DNA from: an uncultured Bacteroidales bacterium
GTDB taxonomy: Bacteria > Bacteroidota > Bacteroidia > Bacteroidales > Paludibacteraceae
Assembly (NCBI GenBank): GCA_903901975.1
Contig: CAIUTB010000129.1
Location: forward strand, 49,605-113,604
DNA: 64,000 nt
Direction: 5' to 3'
The position numbers and the translations under genes are program-made. Below are positions 26,775 through 35,244 of this stretch, piece after piece. Each line of letters opens with the position of its first letter. The stretch's first letter is position 1. The notes beneath the pieces were generated by a model. It did not search any database and was not told the origin of the DNA. It worked only from the letters and a program-made list of their open reading frames with translations.

Positions 26775-29195
26775 ATGAAACGGTTTTTTCAATTCATTTC
26801 AATTTCAATTCTAACATCTTTGTTTGTAAGTCTGCATGCACAAACAGCTACTGATTACAACACACTTTATTCACGAATTTATAGTACAAGCTTTGGTAGC
26901 GGATTGAGCAGTTATAACCTAAGTAATCAAAATGCAGATGGAACTTTTTTGAATGTTAACACCTATCCTACAACGCAACCCACGCCCAATACCGGTGCGC
27001 CACGCGAACATTTGGATGAAATGCTAAAAATTGCCAAAGTGTACCAAACCACAGGTTCAAACTATCATAGTACTACTTATCTGAATGCGTATTTAAAAGC
27101 ATGGAACTGGTGGATGAATTTTGACCCGCAAGATACAAACTGGTGGTGGCGCTCCATTGGCTGGCCCAAAAGTTTGTATCCGTCATTTGTGCTTATGGGT
27201 AGAGATTTAAAAACCAAAAATCCAACCGATTATGCCAATATGTTGAAGTATTTTAGAAATGAATGGACCACTACCAACATCGCAACCTACACCAATACTC
27301 CCACCGGAGCAAACACTACCGATGTGTGTAATTACATTATGGCAAGTGCCATTGTTGACCAAGATGCAATTACTATTAATCAGGTGGCATCCATTATAAC
27401 CAATGCATTAGCAGTTGTTACCGGTGCTTTAGCCGAAGGCGTTCAGCCCGATTATGGATTTTCGCAACACACCGGTTATGGTCGGCAGATTTATATGGGA
27501 AATTATGGGAAAGAATATACCAATGGAATAGTCGGTTTTCTGACATTAACGGCTGGAACCTTTTTCCAGTTTCCGGATGATAAAGTGGCTGTACTCGAAA
27601 ACCTCTTCCTGAATGGTGTAAGCTGGAGTTGCTATCGGAATATTTTTGATCAAAATCAAAATGGAAGATACCCCGAAGCTGATCCTTACAGCACACTTAC
27701 GTCACAATTATCGAAAATTTTAAGTGCCAATACCGCACAAAAACCAGCATTACAGAATTTATACAACTGGATGACCCGTAGTGCCTCAACGAATGCTCTC
27801 AATGTCCAAACCGGAAATCAAATGTTCTGGAGACATGATTTTATGGTTCAAAAAGGAAAAGATTATATGGTCAGTACCCGTATGACTTCTACCCGAACTG
27901 TGGGATGCGAGAGTGGAAACGGATCAGGACTTACCAACTATTATACCGGATCGGGCGTGAATTATTTGTACGTTAGCGGAACTGAACGCTACGAAACGCT
28001 GACCGATCAGAACTGGCGGAGATTGCCCGGAATTACTTCTCCCCAAAAACCGCCAACAACTGCTTTGCCATTAGTAGATTGGGGGTTAAATAGTCCCAAT
28101 TTGGATGCATTTGCAGGAGGTGTATCCGATGGGAAAACTGGTGCATGTGGATTTATTTACTCTAAAAGTCAAACCGAAATTAAGCTGAAAGCATACAAAT
28201 CGTATTTTTATTTTTCTGATTATTTTGTGGCACTTGGTAGCGGTATTACAGCAGGTACAAATTATCTTGTTCCTTATAGCACCACGGTAAATCAGGTAAA
28301 ATACAACGGATCTTTTGTGGTAGATAATGAAGGCGTTGCCACCACAATGTCGGCTGTGCAAAGTTTGAAACCGATAAGTTCTGATTGGGCATTTATCAAT
28401 AATGTGGGCTATCATTTTGCTATTAATACTGAATTGAATTACGAAACGGCCACGCTGGGAAATACGCCAATTGCCTGGATTGGGTTGAATCATGGCAATT
28501 TACCTTCGGGTGAACAATATGCTTATGCTGTATTTCCTAATGTCACTCAAACCATATTACAAGCAAAAGTGGCCAATCCACCTTACACCGTTTTTTCAAA
28601 TACCACGAGCTTTCAGGCGGTTTTGGACAAAAATAGTAACACGGCACAAATTATATTTTACAAAGCCGGAAAAGTCACCTTGCCCAACGGTTTAGGTACT
28701 TGTCAAGTGAATTATCCGGCGGTCATTCAGCTTCGCTGGACAACAGACTCCGTTTTTATTTCGGCTGCCAATCCGTATTGTGAAACAACACCGTTGAATT
28801 TGCTGACAGTGACCATATCCGGTACTTTTTGCAATGCCACGTCCGTAAGCGGTTTGGACACCATTGTCAATATCGGAATGCCACAAAATGAATATCAGGG
28901 AAAATCGATTACAACCGGCATCAGGAAACTTACTACCGGTCTGCCCAAAAACCAGACAACCAACATCAGTATTTATCCCAATCAGGTAAAAGTTGGGACT
29001 TCTGTAAATATCCTATTACCAGCAATTACCGATTCAAATGAAAGTTTTAAAATTTATACTTCAACAGGGAAATTGGTTCAAGAGCTTTTGCCCCCTACAA
29101 ATGTCACCCTGTTTTCAATTAATACAACGAACTTAAATTCAGGCTTTTACATGCTGAAATATAAATCATTTACAGGGAAGTTGGTGGTGAATTAA
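26775..29195 (+). CDS. PL8-family polysaccharide lyase with T9SS sorting domain
   Basis: An 806-residue paralogue of the preceding lyase with the same active-site pattern: Asn122 (TNWWWRSIGWP), His232 (FSQHTGYG), Tyr244 (MGNYG) and MVSTRMTSTRTVGCESGNGS. The added C-terminus (about 725-806; NISIYPNQVKVG, FKIYTSTGKLVQE, LNSGFYMLKYKSFTGKLVVN) is a type A T9SS sorting domain, so this copy should be exported to the cell surface or medium while its neighbour stays inside. It is the last of six tightly spaced genes (17,799-29,195). Confidence 0.92.
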   Translation: MKRFFQFISISILTSLFVSLHAQTATDYNTLYSRIYSTSFGSGLSSYNLSNQNADGTFLNVNTYPTTQPTPNTGAPREHLDEMLKIAKVYQTTGSNYHSTTYLNAYLKAWNWWMNFDPQDTNWWWRSIGWPKSLYPSFVLMGRDLKTKNPTDYANMLKYFRNEWTTTNIATYTNTPTGANTTDVCNYIMASAIVDQDAITINQVASIITNALAVVTGALAEGVQPDYGFSQHTGYGRQIYMGNYGKEYTNGIVGFLTLTAGTFFQFPDDKVAVLENLFLNGVSWSCYRNIFDQNQNGRYPEADPYSTLTSQLSKILSANTAQKPALQNLYNWMTRSASTNALNVQTGNQMFWRHDFMVQKGKDYMVSTRMTSTRTVGCESGNGSGLTNYYTGSGVNYLYVSGTERYETLTDQNWRRLPGITSPQKPPTTALPLVDWGLNSPNLDAFAGGVSDGKTGACGFIYSKSQTEIKLKAYKSYFYFSDYFVALGSGITAGTNYLVPYSTTVNQVKYNGSFVVDNEGVATTMSAVQSLKPISSDWAFINNVGYHFAINTELNYETATLGNTPIAWIGLNHGNLPSGEQYAYAVFPNVTQTILQAKVANPPYTVFSNTTSFQAVLDKNSNTAQIIFYKAGKVTLPNGLGTCQVNYPAVIQLRWTTDSVFISAANPYCETTPLNLLTVTISGTFCNATSVSGLDTIVNIGMPQNEYQGKSITTGIRKLTTGLPKNQTTNISIYPNQVKVGTSVNILLPAITDSNESFKIYTSTGKLVQELLPPTNVTLFSINTTNLNSGFYMLKYKSFTGKLVVN

Positions 29196-29254
29196 ACTAA
29201 ATTTGAAAATTTGAAAATGAAAGATAGCTTATAAATAATAACCAATTAAAAAGT

Positions 29255-29279
29255 TCCCCTTCGGGGGATATAGGGGGCT
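29255..29279. repeat. Solitary G/C-rich palindromic repeat
   Basis: CCCCTTCGGGGGATATAGGGGGC resembles the elements of the efflux operon (a short C-run/G-run palindrome plus a G-run arm). It lies in the gap between the T9SS PL8 and the small deoxyribosyltransferase-like gene. Confidence 0.6.
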
Positions 29280-29283
29280 TACA

Positions 29284-29595
29284 ATGATCAGAAAATTCAA
29301 CATCATCACCCTTTGTGGAAGTACCAAATTCAAAGACGAATTTTTGGCGGCTCAGAAACGGCTGTCGCTCGAAGGAAATATTGTAATCAGTGTAGGATTG
29401 TTTGGTCATTCCGGCGATACTGAAGTGTGGACTGAAAGTACCAAAGAGATGCTGGACGAAATGCATTTACGTAAAATTGATTTGGCCGACGAAATTTTCG
29501 TGATAAATGTTGGGGGTTATATCGGTTCTTCCACCCGCAATGAAATTGAATATGCATTGAAAACCAAAAAAATAGTTAAATACATGGAACAATAA
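29284..29595 (+). CDS. Small nucleoside 2-deoxyribosyltransferase-like protein
   Basis: A 103-residue cytoplasmic protein without a signal peptide. The N-terminal ITLCGSTKF and the C-terminal DLADEIFVINVGGYIGSSTRNEIEYAL match the nucleoside 2-deoxyribosyltransferase/DUF4406-like Rossmannoid fold, in which the late Asp/Glu and the SxxExxYA helix form the sugar pocket. True transferases are a little longer (about 150 residues), so it may instead act on another N-glycoside or nucleotide. It is the only gene of the left PUL arm with no evident link to glycans, and may simply sit between two PUL operons. Confidence 0.6.
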   Translation: MIRKFNIITLCGSTKFKDEFLAAQKRLSLEGNIVISVGLFGHSGDTEVWTESTKEMLDEMHLRKIDLADEIFVINVGGYIGSSTRNEIEYALKTKKIVKYMEQ

Positions 29596-29700
29596 TCTCA
29601 TTTTTTTATATCCCCAAATATAAGGTATTGTATTGTTTGTAAATATTCAATAGCTTATTGTGACTTATGAAAAGTTACTATTTATAAAAAATACAATTCA

Positions 29701-32403
29701 ATGAAACGATTTTCAATTCTTTTTTTAGCTTTCTTTACATTTATTTCCTTATCGTCTGCATATCAGCCAAAATTCTCTAGTTCCGGATTTTATCCACTCG
29801 CAGGCACCGGACGCACTGCTTATTCCATGAATGTGGGGTGGCGGTTTGTCAAAACTGATATCAAAAATGCCGAATTAGTAAATTTTGACGACAGCAAATG
29901 GGAATTAGTTTCGCTCCCACACGGACTAGAATACCTACCAAAGGATGCAAGCGGGAGTATCAATTATCAGGGACCTGCCTGGTATCGCAAACATTTTACA
30001 CTGGATGCTGCATTGAAAGGCAAAAAGCTTTTTCTGCATTTTGAGGGTATTATGGGCAAGTGCAAAGTGTGGGTAAATGGAAAACTCCTAACTGAACATG
30101 TTGGTGGGTATTTGCCCGTTATTGCTGATATTTCAAATAACCTGAAATGGGGCGAAGAAAATGTGATAGCCGTTCGTGCTGACAATAGTGATGATCCAAG
30201 CTATGCACCGGGAAAGGCACAGAATGTGTTGGACTTTTGTTATTTTGGGGGTATTTATCGCGATTGCTGGTTAATTGCAACAAACAACGTACACATTACC
30301 GACCCCAATTATGAAAACGAAGTGGCTGGTGGCGGACTATTTGTTTCGTACGATAAGGTTTCGGATAAAAGCGCTCTGGTGAATCTGAAAACGCATATTC
30401 GTAATGAATTGTCCACGGATTTTGCCGCTGAACTTATCTACGAATTAAAACAAACTGATGGCAAAATAGTGAACAGAATTGCTCAAAAATTAAATATAAC
30501 TAGCGGAAAAGCAGCTTATTCAATGAAAGGTTTTGAGCTTAAACAACCCAAACTCTGGAGTCCGGAATCTCCGTATTTGTATTGGCTGAATGTGTATGTA
30601 AAAGATAAAAAAGGGAATATTGTTGATGGTTATAGCACCAGAATAGGTATCAGGAGTATTGAATTTAAACAAAAGTCAGGTCTTTGGATTAATGGAAAAC
30701 CTTATGAAAAAATAATGGGCACCAATCGTCATCAGGACTTTGCTGTCATTGGAAATGCACTTCCCAATTCAATCCAATGGCGCGATGCAAAAAAACTTCG
30801 TGATGCCGGAATGAAAGTAATTCGAACCCATTATGTTATCGATCCCGCTTTTATGGATGCTTGTGATGAACTTGGAATTTTTGCATTGGTTGAAACTCCG
30901 GGCTGGCAGTTTTGGGGTGAAACGCCAATATTTGCCCAAAGTGTATATTCCGACATCCGAAATATGATACGGATTCACCGTAATCATGCTTCACTTTTCT
31001 TTTGGGAACCGATTCTGAATGAGACTTCTTATCCGAAAGATTTTGCCAAAAATGCTGCCGAAATATGCAAGCAGGAATATCCTTATCCATACAGTATTGC
31101 GGCTTGTGATGATGGAGCTGATGGCGCCCAATTCTTCTCATTATTACTGAGACCAGGGAATAAACTCGATTCAACAAAAACCTACTTTGTGCGCGAATGG
31201 GGTGATAATGTGGATGATTGGAGCGCTCAGAATTCGGATAGTCGTGTAAATCGCAACTGGGGAGAAGTTCCTATGCTTATTCAGGCACTTCATTATGGCA
31301 AACCGGGTGTAGTAAACGAAAAATGGCCACTTCCTTTTGTGGCGAATGTTGATGCTAATCAAACCAAACCAACATTTAATGGTATATGCTTACAAAATTT
31401 ATATACCTCACCGCGTCAAATTATCGGAGGATGTTTTTGGCACTCTTTCGACCATCAGCGCGGATATCATCCCGATCCGCAGTTTGCCGGAATTATGGAT
31501 GCATTTCGTCAACCCAAGACTTCGTATTATATGTTTATGTCGCAGCGCAGTCCGGTAAAATCCGATCTTCTGTCCGAAACGGGTCCTATGCTATATATTG
31601 CTAATGAAATGTCACCGTTTTCGCCCAATGATGTAACTGTTTATTCCAATTGCGATGAAGTGCGGCTTACATTTTTGAAAAACGGCAAACAGGAATCGTA
31701 TAGGAAAGATCCTAACCGCAAAGGGATGCCATCGCCTATAATTACGTTTAAGAATATGTTCGACTTTATGGCTTGTAAAGCCAGGGCAAGAGCAAGTAAA
31801 CAAGATGAAGTTTATTTATTGGCTGAGGGATTGATAGACGGAAAAGTAGTGGCAACAAACAAAGTTTGTCCGGCTGAAAGTCCAAATCATATCCGGCTGC
31901 GCTTGGATAATGATGGCGTTGAATTATTGGCCAATGGATCGGATATTGTAACGGTCATTGCCGAGATGGTAGATAAAAAAGGAACAGTGAAACGATTGAA
32001 TAGTAACAGCATACGGTTTAACATTGAAGGCGAAGGGCGTTTGCTTGGCGATGAAAGTATTCTGACCAATACAAGTGAATTAATATGGGGCACAGCACCG
32101 GTTTTGGTACAATCGACTACTAAAGCAGGAAAAATCAGGATTACCGCATCGCTTGTTCACGAAGGTTCGCAAACGCCTGTTGGAGGCGAATTGATTTTCA
32201 ATTCGTTGGAAGATAGCACACCGAGCATATTCTATCAAAAAGAAGTAGATTTGATTGTAAAACATAAGGAACAAACTGTCAGAAAAGGGTCAAATAAATC
32301 AGAACTGGAACTTGAAAATGAAAAACTCCGTAAAGAACTGAATGATATTAAAATTAAAGAAGTGGAAAAACAGCAAAATAAATTTGGAACGGGAATAAAT
32401 TAA
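29701..32403 (+). CDS. GH2 family glycoside hydrolase (beta-galactosidase/beta-glucuronidase type)
   Basis: A 900-residue secreted enzyme (signal MKRFSILFLAFFTFISLSSA). The order is GH2 sugar-binding jelly roll (about 35-200; WYRKHFTL, VWVNGKLLTEHVGGYLPV), an immunoglobulin-like domain, then a TIM barrel beginning about 330 with GTNRHQDFAVIGNALP. The acid/base Glu is in FFWEPILNET (about 445) and the likely nucleophile is in YFVREWGDN (about 500). C-terminal DUF4982-like and Ig-like domains follow (IRLRLDNDGVELLANGSDIVTV). Substrate specificity (galactoside, glucuronide or other) cannot be fixed. The last 35 residues are a charged coiled coil (LELENEKLRKELNDIKIKE), unusual for this family. 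It forms a two-gene unit with GH105, 7 nt apart. Confidence 0.88.
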   Translation: MKRFSILFLAFFTFISLSSAYQPKFSSSGFYPLAGTGRTAYSMNVGWRFVKTDIKNAELVNFDDSKWELVSLPHGLEYLPKDASGSINYQGPAWYRKHFTLDAALKGKKLFLHFEGIMGKCKVWVNGKLLTEHVGGYLPVIADISNNLKWGEENVIAVRADNSDDPSYAPGKAQNVLDFCYFGGIYRDCWLIATNNVHITDPNYENEVAGGGLFVSYDKVSDKSALVNLKTHIRNELSTDFAAELIYELKQTDGKIVNRIAQKLNITSGKAAYSMKGFELKQPKLWSPESPYLYWLNVYVKDKKGNIVDGYSTRIGIRSIEFKQKSGLWINGKPYEKIMGTNRHQDFAVIGNALPNSIQWRDAKKLRDAGMKVIRTHYVIDPAFMDACDELGIFALVETPGWQFWGETPIFAQSVYSDIRNMIRIHRNHASLFFWEPILNETSYPKDFAKNAAEICKQEYPYPYSIAACDDGADGAQFFSLLLRPGNKLDSTKTYFVREWGDNVDDWSAQNSDSRVNRNWGEVPMLIQALHYGKPGVVNEKWPLPFVANVDANQTKPTFNGICLQNLYTSPRQIIGGCFWHSFDHQRGYHPDPQFAGIMDAFRQPKTSYYMFMSQRSPVKSDLLSETGPMLYIANEMSPFSPNDVTVYSNCDEVRLTFLKNGKQESYRKDPNRKGMPSPIITFKNMFDFMACKARARASKQDEVYLLAEGLIDGKVVATNKVCPAESPNHIRLRLDNDGVELLANGSDIVTVIAEMVDKKGTVKRLNSNSIRFNIEGEGRLLGDESILTNTSELIWGTAPVLVQSTTKAGKIRITASLVHEGSQTPVGGELIFNSLEDSTPSIFYQKEVDLIVKHKEQTVRKGSNKSELELENEKLRKELNDIKIKEVEKQQNKFGTGIN

Positions 32404-32410
32404 TTGAAAT

Positions 32411-33544
32411 ATGAAAAAAAATCTTGTAATTATTTGTTTAATAACATTTTCAATCTCGTTGACTGCCAAAGATAAACTGCCGGCAAAAACTGAAATTACT
32501 ACCGCCTTGTGCCGCGTTTGTGACTGGCAATTGGCCAATCTTAAAAAAACGGAATATATTGATAATGATTCAATTAAGCACAAAAACAGAAATACCAACT
32601 GGATACGGGGTACATTTCTGACCGGAATAATGGCTTTGTATAACAGCACTCACGATTCAAAATACCTTGATGCGGCAATGGCACTTTGCTCGCGCAATAA
32701 CTGGAAACTCGGACCCAATTTTCAGTTTGCCGACGATTTATGTATTGGTCAGACCTACATCGAATTGTATAAGCTGAAAAAGGATATCAATATGATAAGT
32801 GATGTAAAATTCAGGTTAAACATGATTTTGAAAGAACCTAAAAGAGGACCAGTTGTGGGCTGGAATCGTAACGACAACTGGGATTGGTGTGATGCACTTT
32901 ACATGGCTCCACCGCTGTTTTCGCATTATTTTAAATTGACCAATAACAAAGCCTATCTGGATACAATGGTCGTGCTTTGGAATGATACCTACAATTTGCT
33001 TTACGACAAAAAAGAACAATTGTTTTACCGCGATTCCCGCTTTTCGGAAAGATCAGATGGTACTCAGAAACTCAGTAAAAACGGGAAAAAAATATTTTGG
33101 TCGCGTGGTAATGGTTGGGTACTCGGCGGTTTGACTCGTTTGTTGCAGGATTTACCCAAAAAGGATCCTAACCGTGCCAAATTTGAAAGCGTTTTTAAAG
33201 AAATGTGTTCAAAAGTTGCCAATCTACAGGGAGAAGACGGATTATGGCGTTCGAGTTTACTTGACCCGGATGAATACCCAGCTCCCGAAACTTCAGGGTC
33301 GGGCTTTTATTGTTATGCCATGGCTTATGGTATCAATAATGGCTTACTTTCATCTAAAATATACCTTCCAGTAATACTTAAAGCATGGAAAGGCCTGAAC
33401 TGGGCGATTGATAAAAATACCGGAATGCTGGGTTGGGTGCAGGCGGTTGGTGCCGATCCACGATCAGTAACCGCTACCGAATCGCAGGAATATGGTGCAG
33501 GTGCTTTTTTGCTCGCAGGAAGCGAAATTTTCAAAATAAAATAA
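32411..33544 (+). CDS. GH105-type unsaturated uronyl hydrolase
   Basis: A 377-residue (alpha/alpha)6-barrel protein with signal peptide (MKKNLVIICLITFSISLTA). The motifs NWIRGTFLTGIMALY, FADDLCIGQTYIELY, NDNWDWCDALYMAPP (catalytic Asp) and FWSRGNGWVLGGL are those of YteR/YesR-like GH105. Members hydrate and remove the 4,5-unsaturated uronic acid left at the non-reducing end by lyases. The locus also has a GH88 member (55,754), so two hydrolases would treat different unsaturated disaccharides. Pairing with GH2 suggests that these two strip consecutive residues from one oligosaccharide. Confidence 0.9.
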   Translation: MKKNLVIICLITFSISLTAKDKLPAKTEITTALCRVCDWQLANLKKTEYIDNDSIKHKNRNTNWIRGTFLTGIMALYNSTHDSKYLDAAMALCSRNNWKLGPNFQFADDLCIGQTYIELYKLKKDINMISDVKFRLNMILKEPKRGPVVGWNRNDNWDWCDALYMAPPLFSHYFKLTNNKAYLDTMVVLWNDTYNLLYDKKEQLFYRDSRFSERSDGTQKLSKNGKKIFWSRGNGWVLGGLTRLLQDLPKKDPNRAKFESVFKEMCSKVANLQGEDGLWRSSLLDPDEYPAPETSGSGFYCYAMAYGINNGLLSSKIYLPVILKAWKGLNWAIDKNTGMLGWVQAVGADPRSVTATESQEYGAGAFLLAGSEIFKIK

Positions 33545-33560
33545 ATAAAGTATTTCCATC

Positions 33561-33597
33561 TCTGTATAATTTAGGGCGAAAAACGCATTATTTTGTG
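33561..33597 (+). promoter_or_regulatory. Bipartite PUL motif, copy A
   Basis: First half TCTGTATAATTTAGGG and second half ACGCATTATTTTGTG, with the block starting exactly 60 nt upstream of the -7 box at 33,621. It aligns without gaps to copies B and C. Candidate HTCS binding site (inference). Confidence 0.5.
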
Positions 33598-33620
33598 TGG
33601 TGTTAAGTGCTTCCTCAATC

Positions 33621-33628
33621 TATCTTTG
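33621..33628 (+). promoter_or_regulatory. Candidate -7 box of the pectate-lyase-fold gene pair
   Basis: TATCTTTG matches TAnnTTTG, 29 nt upstream of the start codon at 33,657. Confidence 0.6.
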
Positions 33629-33656
33629 TCAGTGAATTTTATATCAAGGTTAAATT

Positions 33657-35237
33657 ATGAACAAACTCAACATTACTATCGCACTTTTTATGCTTTTAAA
33701 TCTCAGCATTTCATCTCAAACCAATCAGTCGTCTGCTTTCGAAGCATTTAAGAAAAATCCGTCCATTTCCATTTTGCCCGACTATTCATGGGCAGGTTAT
33801 AAAATGGGTGCTGAGGGTATTCCCGAAGTGAAAGGAAAGATCTTTGATGTTTCGAAATACGGTGCTTTACCTAACGATACGCTTGAAGATTTTGAAGGGA
33901 TTCAAAAAGCTATTAAAGCAGCAGAGGCAGCCGGTGGGGGTATTGTTTTCTTCCCTAAAGGCCGTTTTTTAATCAACGAGAAAGAAGGTCGCCGTGATGG
34001 AATTGTTATTTCAAAACCCAATATAATACTTCGTGGAAGTGGCTCAGGAACTGACGGTACCGAGATTTTTATGAAAAACTATATGTTACCGAAAGATCCC
34101 GATAAAAAATGGACTGTTCCGGCTATGTTTACGTTCAATTATTATAAAAGTTCATCTGCCAAAAGTGTTATCCTTGACAATGCCAAACGTGGTGCAATGA
34201 AAATAGTGCTTGAAGATGCTTCTGGCTTTAAAGTTGGCGACTATGTTTCGATGAAAATGCAAAATCCGGCTGCAAATAAAGAGTTTTTAGACAATATGGA
34301 TACCTGGAATATATGGAAAACTACCAACGAAAAAGGCGTACAAATCAGCGAAAAACATAAAATCGCCAAAATTGAGGAGAATGTAATCACTTTTTGCGAA
34401 CCGCTTTGTACCAATATCACTGCATCTTACAACTGGAAAGTGGAAGGATTAAACCTGGCCGAAGGATTAGGCGTGGAAGACATATGGTTTCAGGGTAATT
34501 TCCATGAAATTATTGTGCACCACAAAAACTTTATTCACGATGCTGGTTGGACATTCCTTAGCATAGGGCGAGCCACCAATGCTTTTATTCGTCGAATTAG
34601 GTTGACTGACGTCTGTGCAGGTATTTCAATTGGAAATGGATATGCTTGTACCATGATAAATATTCGTTTCGATGGAAATCCGGGGCATTGTACAGTTAAT
34701 GCAACCAATAGTTATGGTGTATTGATGGTCAATGTAACAGATGCAAGCAACGCGCCCGGTATGTGGCACGGTCCATGCAGCTCCAACAGCAGTTGCAATA
34801 CCGTGATTTGGCGATACGAAGGACAAGCACGCAGCGGTCCCGATTTTCATGCTTCGTGGCCTTATTGTACGCTGGTGGATGCTTCTAGCTGTAAATACAT
34901 TGGCAATGGTGGAAATTACGAATTGCTTCCCAATCACATGAAAGACCTGACTTATTGGAATATGAAACAAATAGGGAAATTTGAAAAAGTAGATTTTTGG
35001 GAACCGCAGTTGTACGAAAACAGCAACAACGAACAAAATAAATTCTACGGCAAATTTGTGAAAATTGTAAAACCTAATATTATTGGTATGTATGGCGATT
35101 CCATTTCGTTTGTAAGAGAGCATTTGGGACTTTACGAAAGCCCCGGAAAGCCGGTAACTCCCCAATCGCTTTACGAAGCCCAGTTGGAATTACGTTTGGG
35201 TAAACTGCCAAAATGGATAGTTGACGCTAAGAAATAA
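33657..35237 (+). CDS. Pectate-lyase-superfamily (right-handed beta-helix) protein, periplasmic form
   Basis: A 526-residue protein with signal MNKLNITIALFMLLNLSISSQ. It opens with the Pectate_lyase_3 segment (IFDVSKYGALPNDTLEDFEGIQKAIKAAEAAGGGIVFFPKGRF), the usual first turns of a parallel beta-helix found in several lyase and glycoside hydrolase families. The central part has conserved HHKNFIHDAGW, RFDGNPGHCTVNA and RSGPDFHASWPY blocks with many His, Asp and Arg that could form an active site. I do not recognise a characterised CAZy family. It has a 626-residue paralogue immediately downstream that is T9SS-tagged, so the pair may act on opposite sides of the outer membrane. Confidence 0.75.
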   Translation: MNKLNITIALFMLLNLSISSQTNQSSAFEAFKKNPSISILPDYSWAGYKMGAEGIPEVKGKIFDVSKYGALPNDTLEDFEGIQKAIKAAEAAGGGIVFFPKGRFLINEKEGRRDGIVISKPNIILRGSGSGTDGTEIFMKNYMLPKDPDKKWTVPAMFTFNYYKSSSAKSVILDNAKRGAMKIVLEDASGFKVGDYVSMKMQNPAANKEFLDNMDTWNIWKTTNEKGVQISEKHKIAKIEENVITFCEPLCTNITASYNWKVEGLNLAEGLGVEDIWFQGNFHEIIVHHKNFIHDAGWTFLSIGRATNAFIRRIRLTDVCAGISIGNGYACTMINIRFDGNPGHCTVNATNSYGVLMVNVTDASNAPGMWHGPCSSNSSCNTVIWRYEGQARSGPDFHASWPYCTLVDASSCKYIGNGGNYELLPNHMKDLTYWNMKQIGKFEKVDFWEPQLYENSNNEQNKFYGKFVKIVKPNIIGMYGDSISFVREHLGLYESPGKPVTPQSLYEAQLELRLGKLPKWIVDAKK

Positions 35238-35244
35238 ATCAATC

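Noticed and set aside
28086-28493. 135-residue ORF on the minus strand
   Set aside because: Antisense to the T9SS PL8 gene; its composition does not resemble a real protein.
34626-35165. 179-residue ORF on the minus strand
   Set aside because: Antisense to the pectate-lyase-fold gene, with no signal peptide, family motif or promoter of its own.
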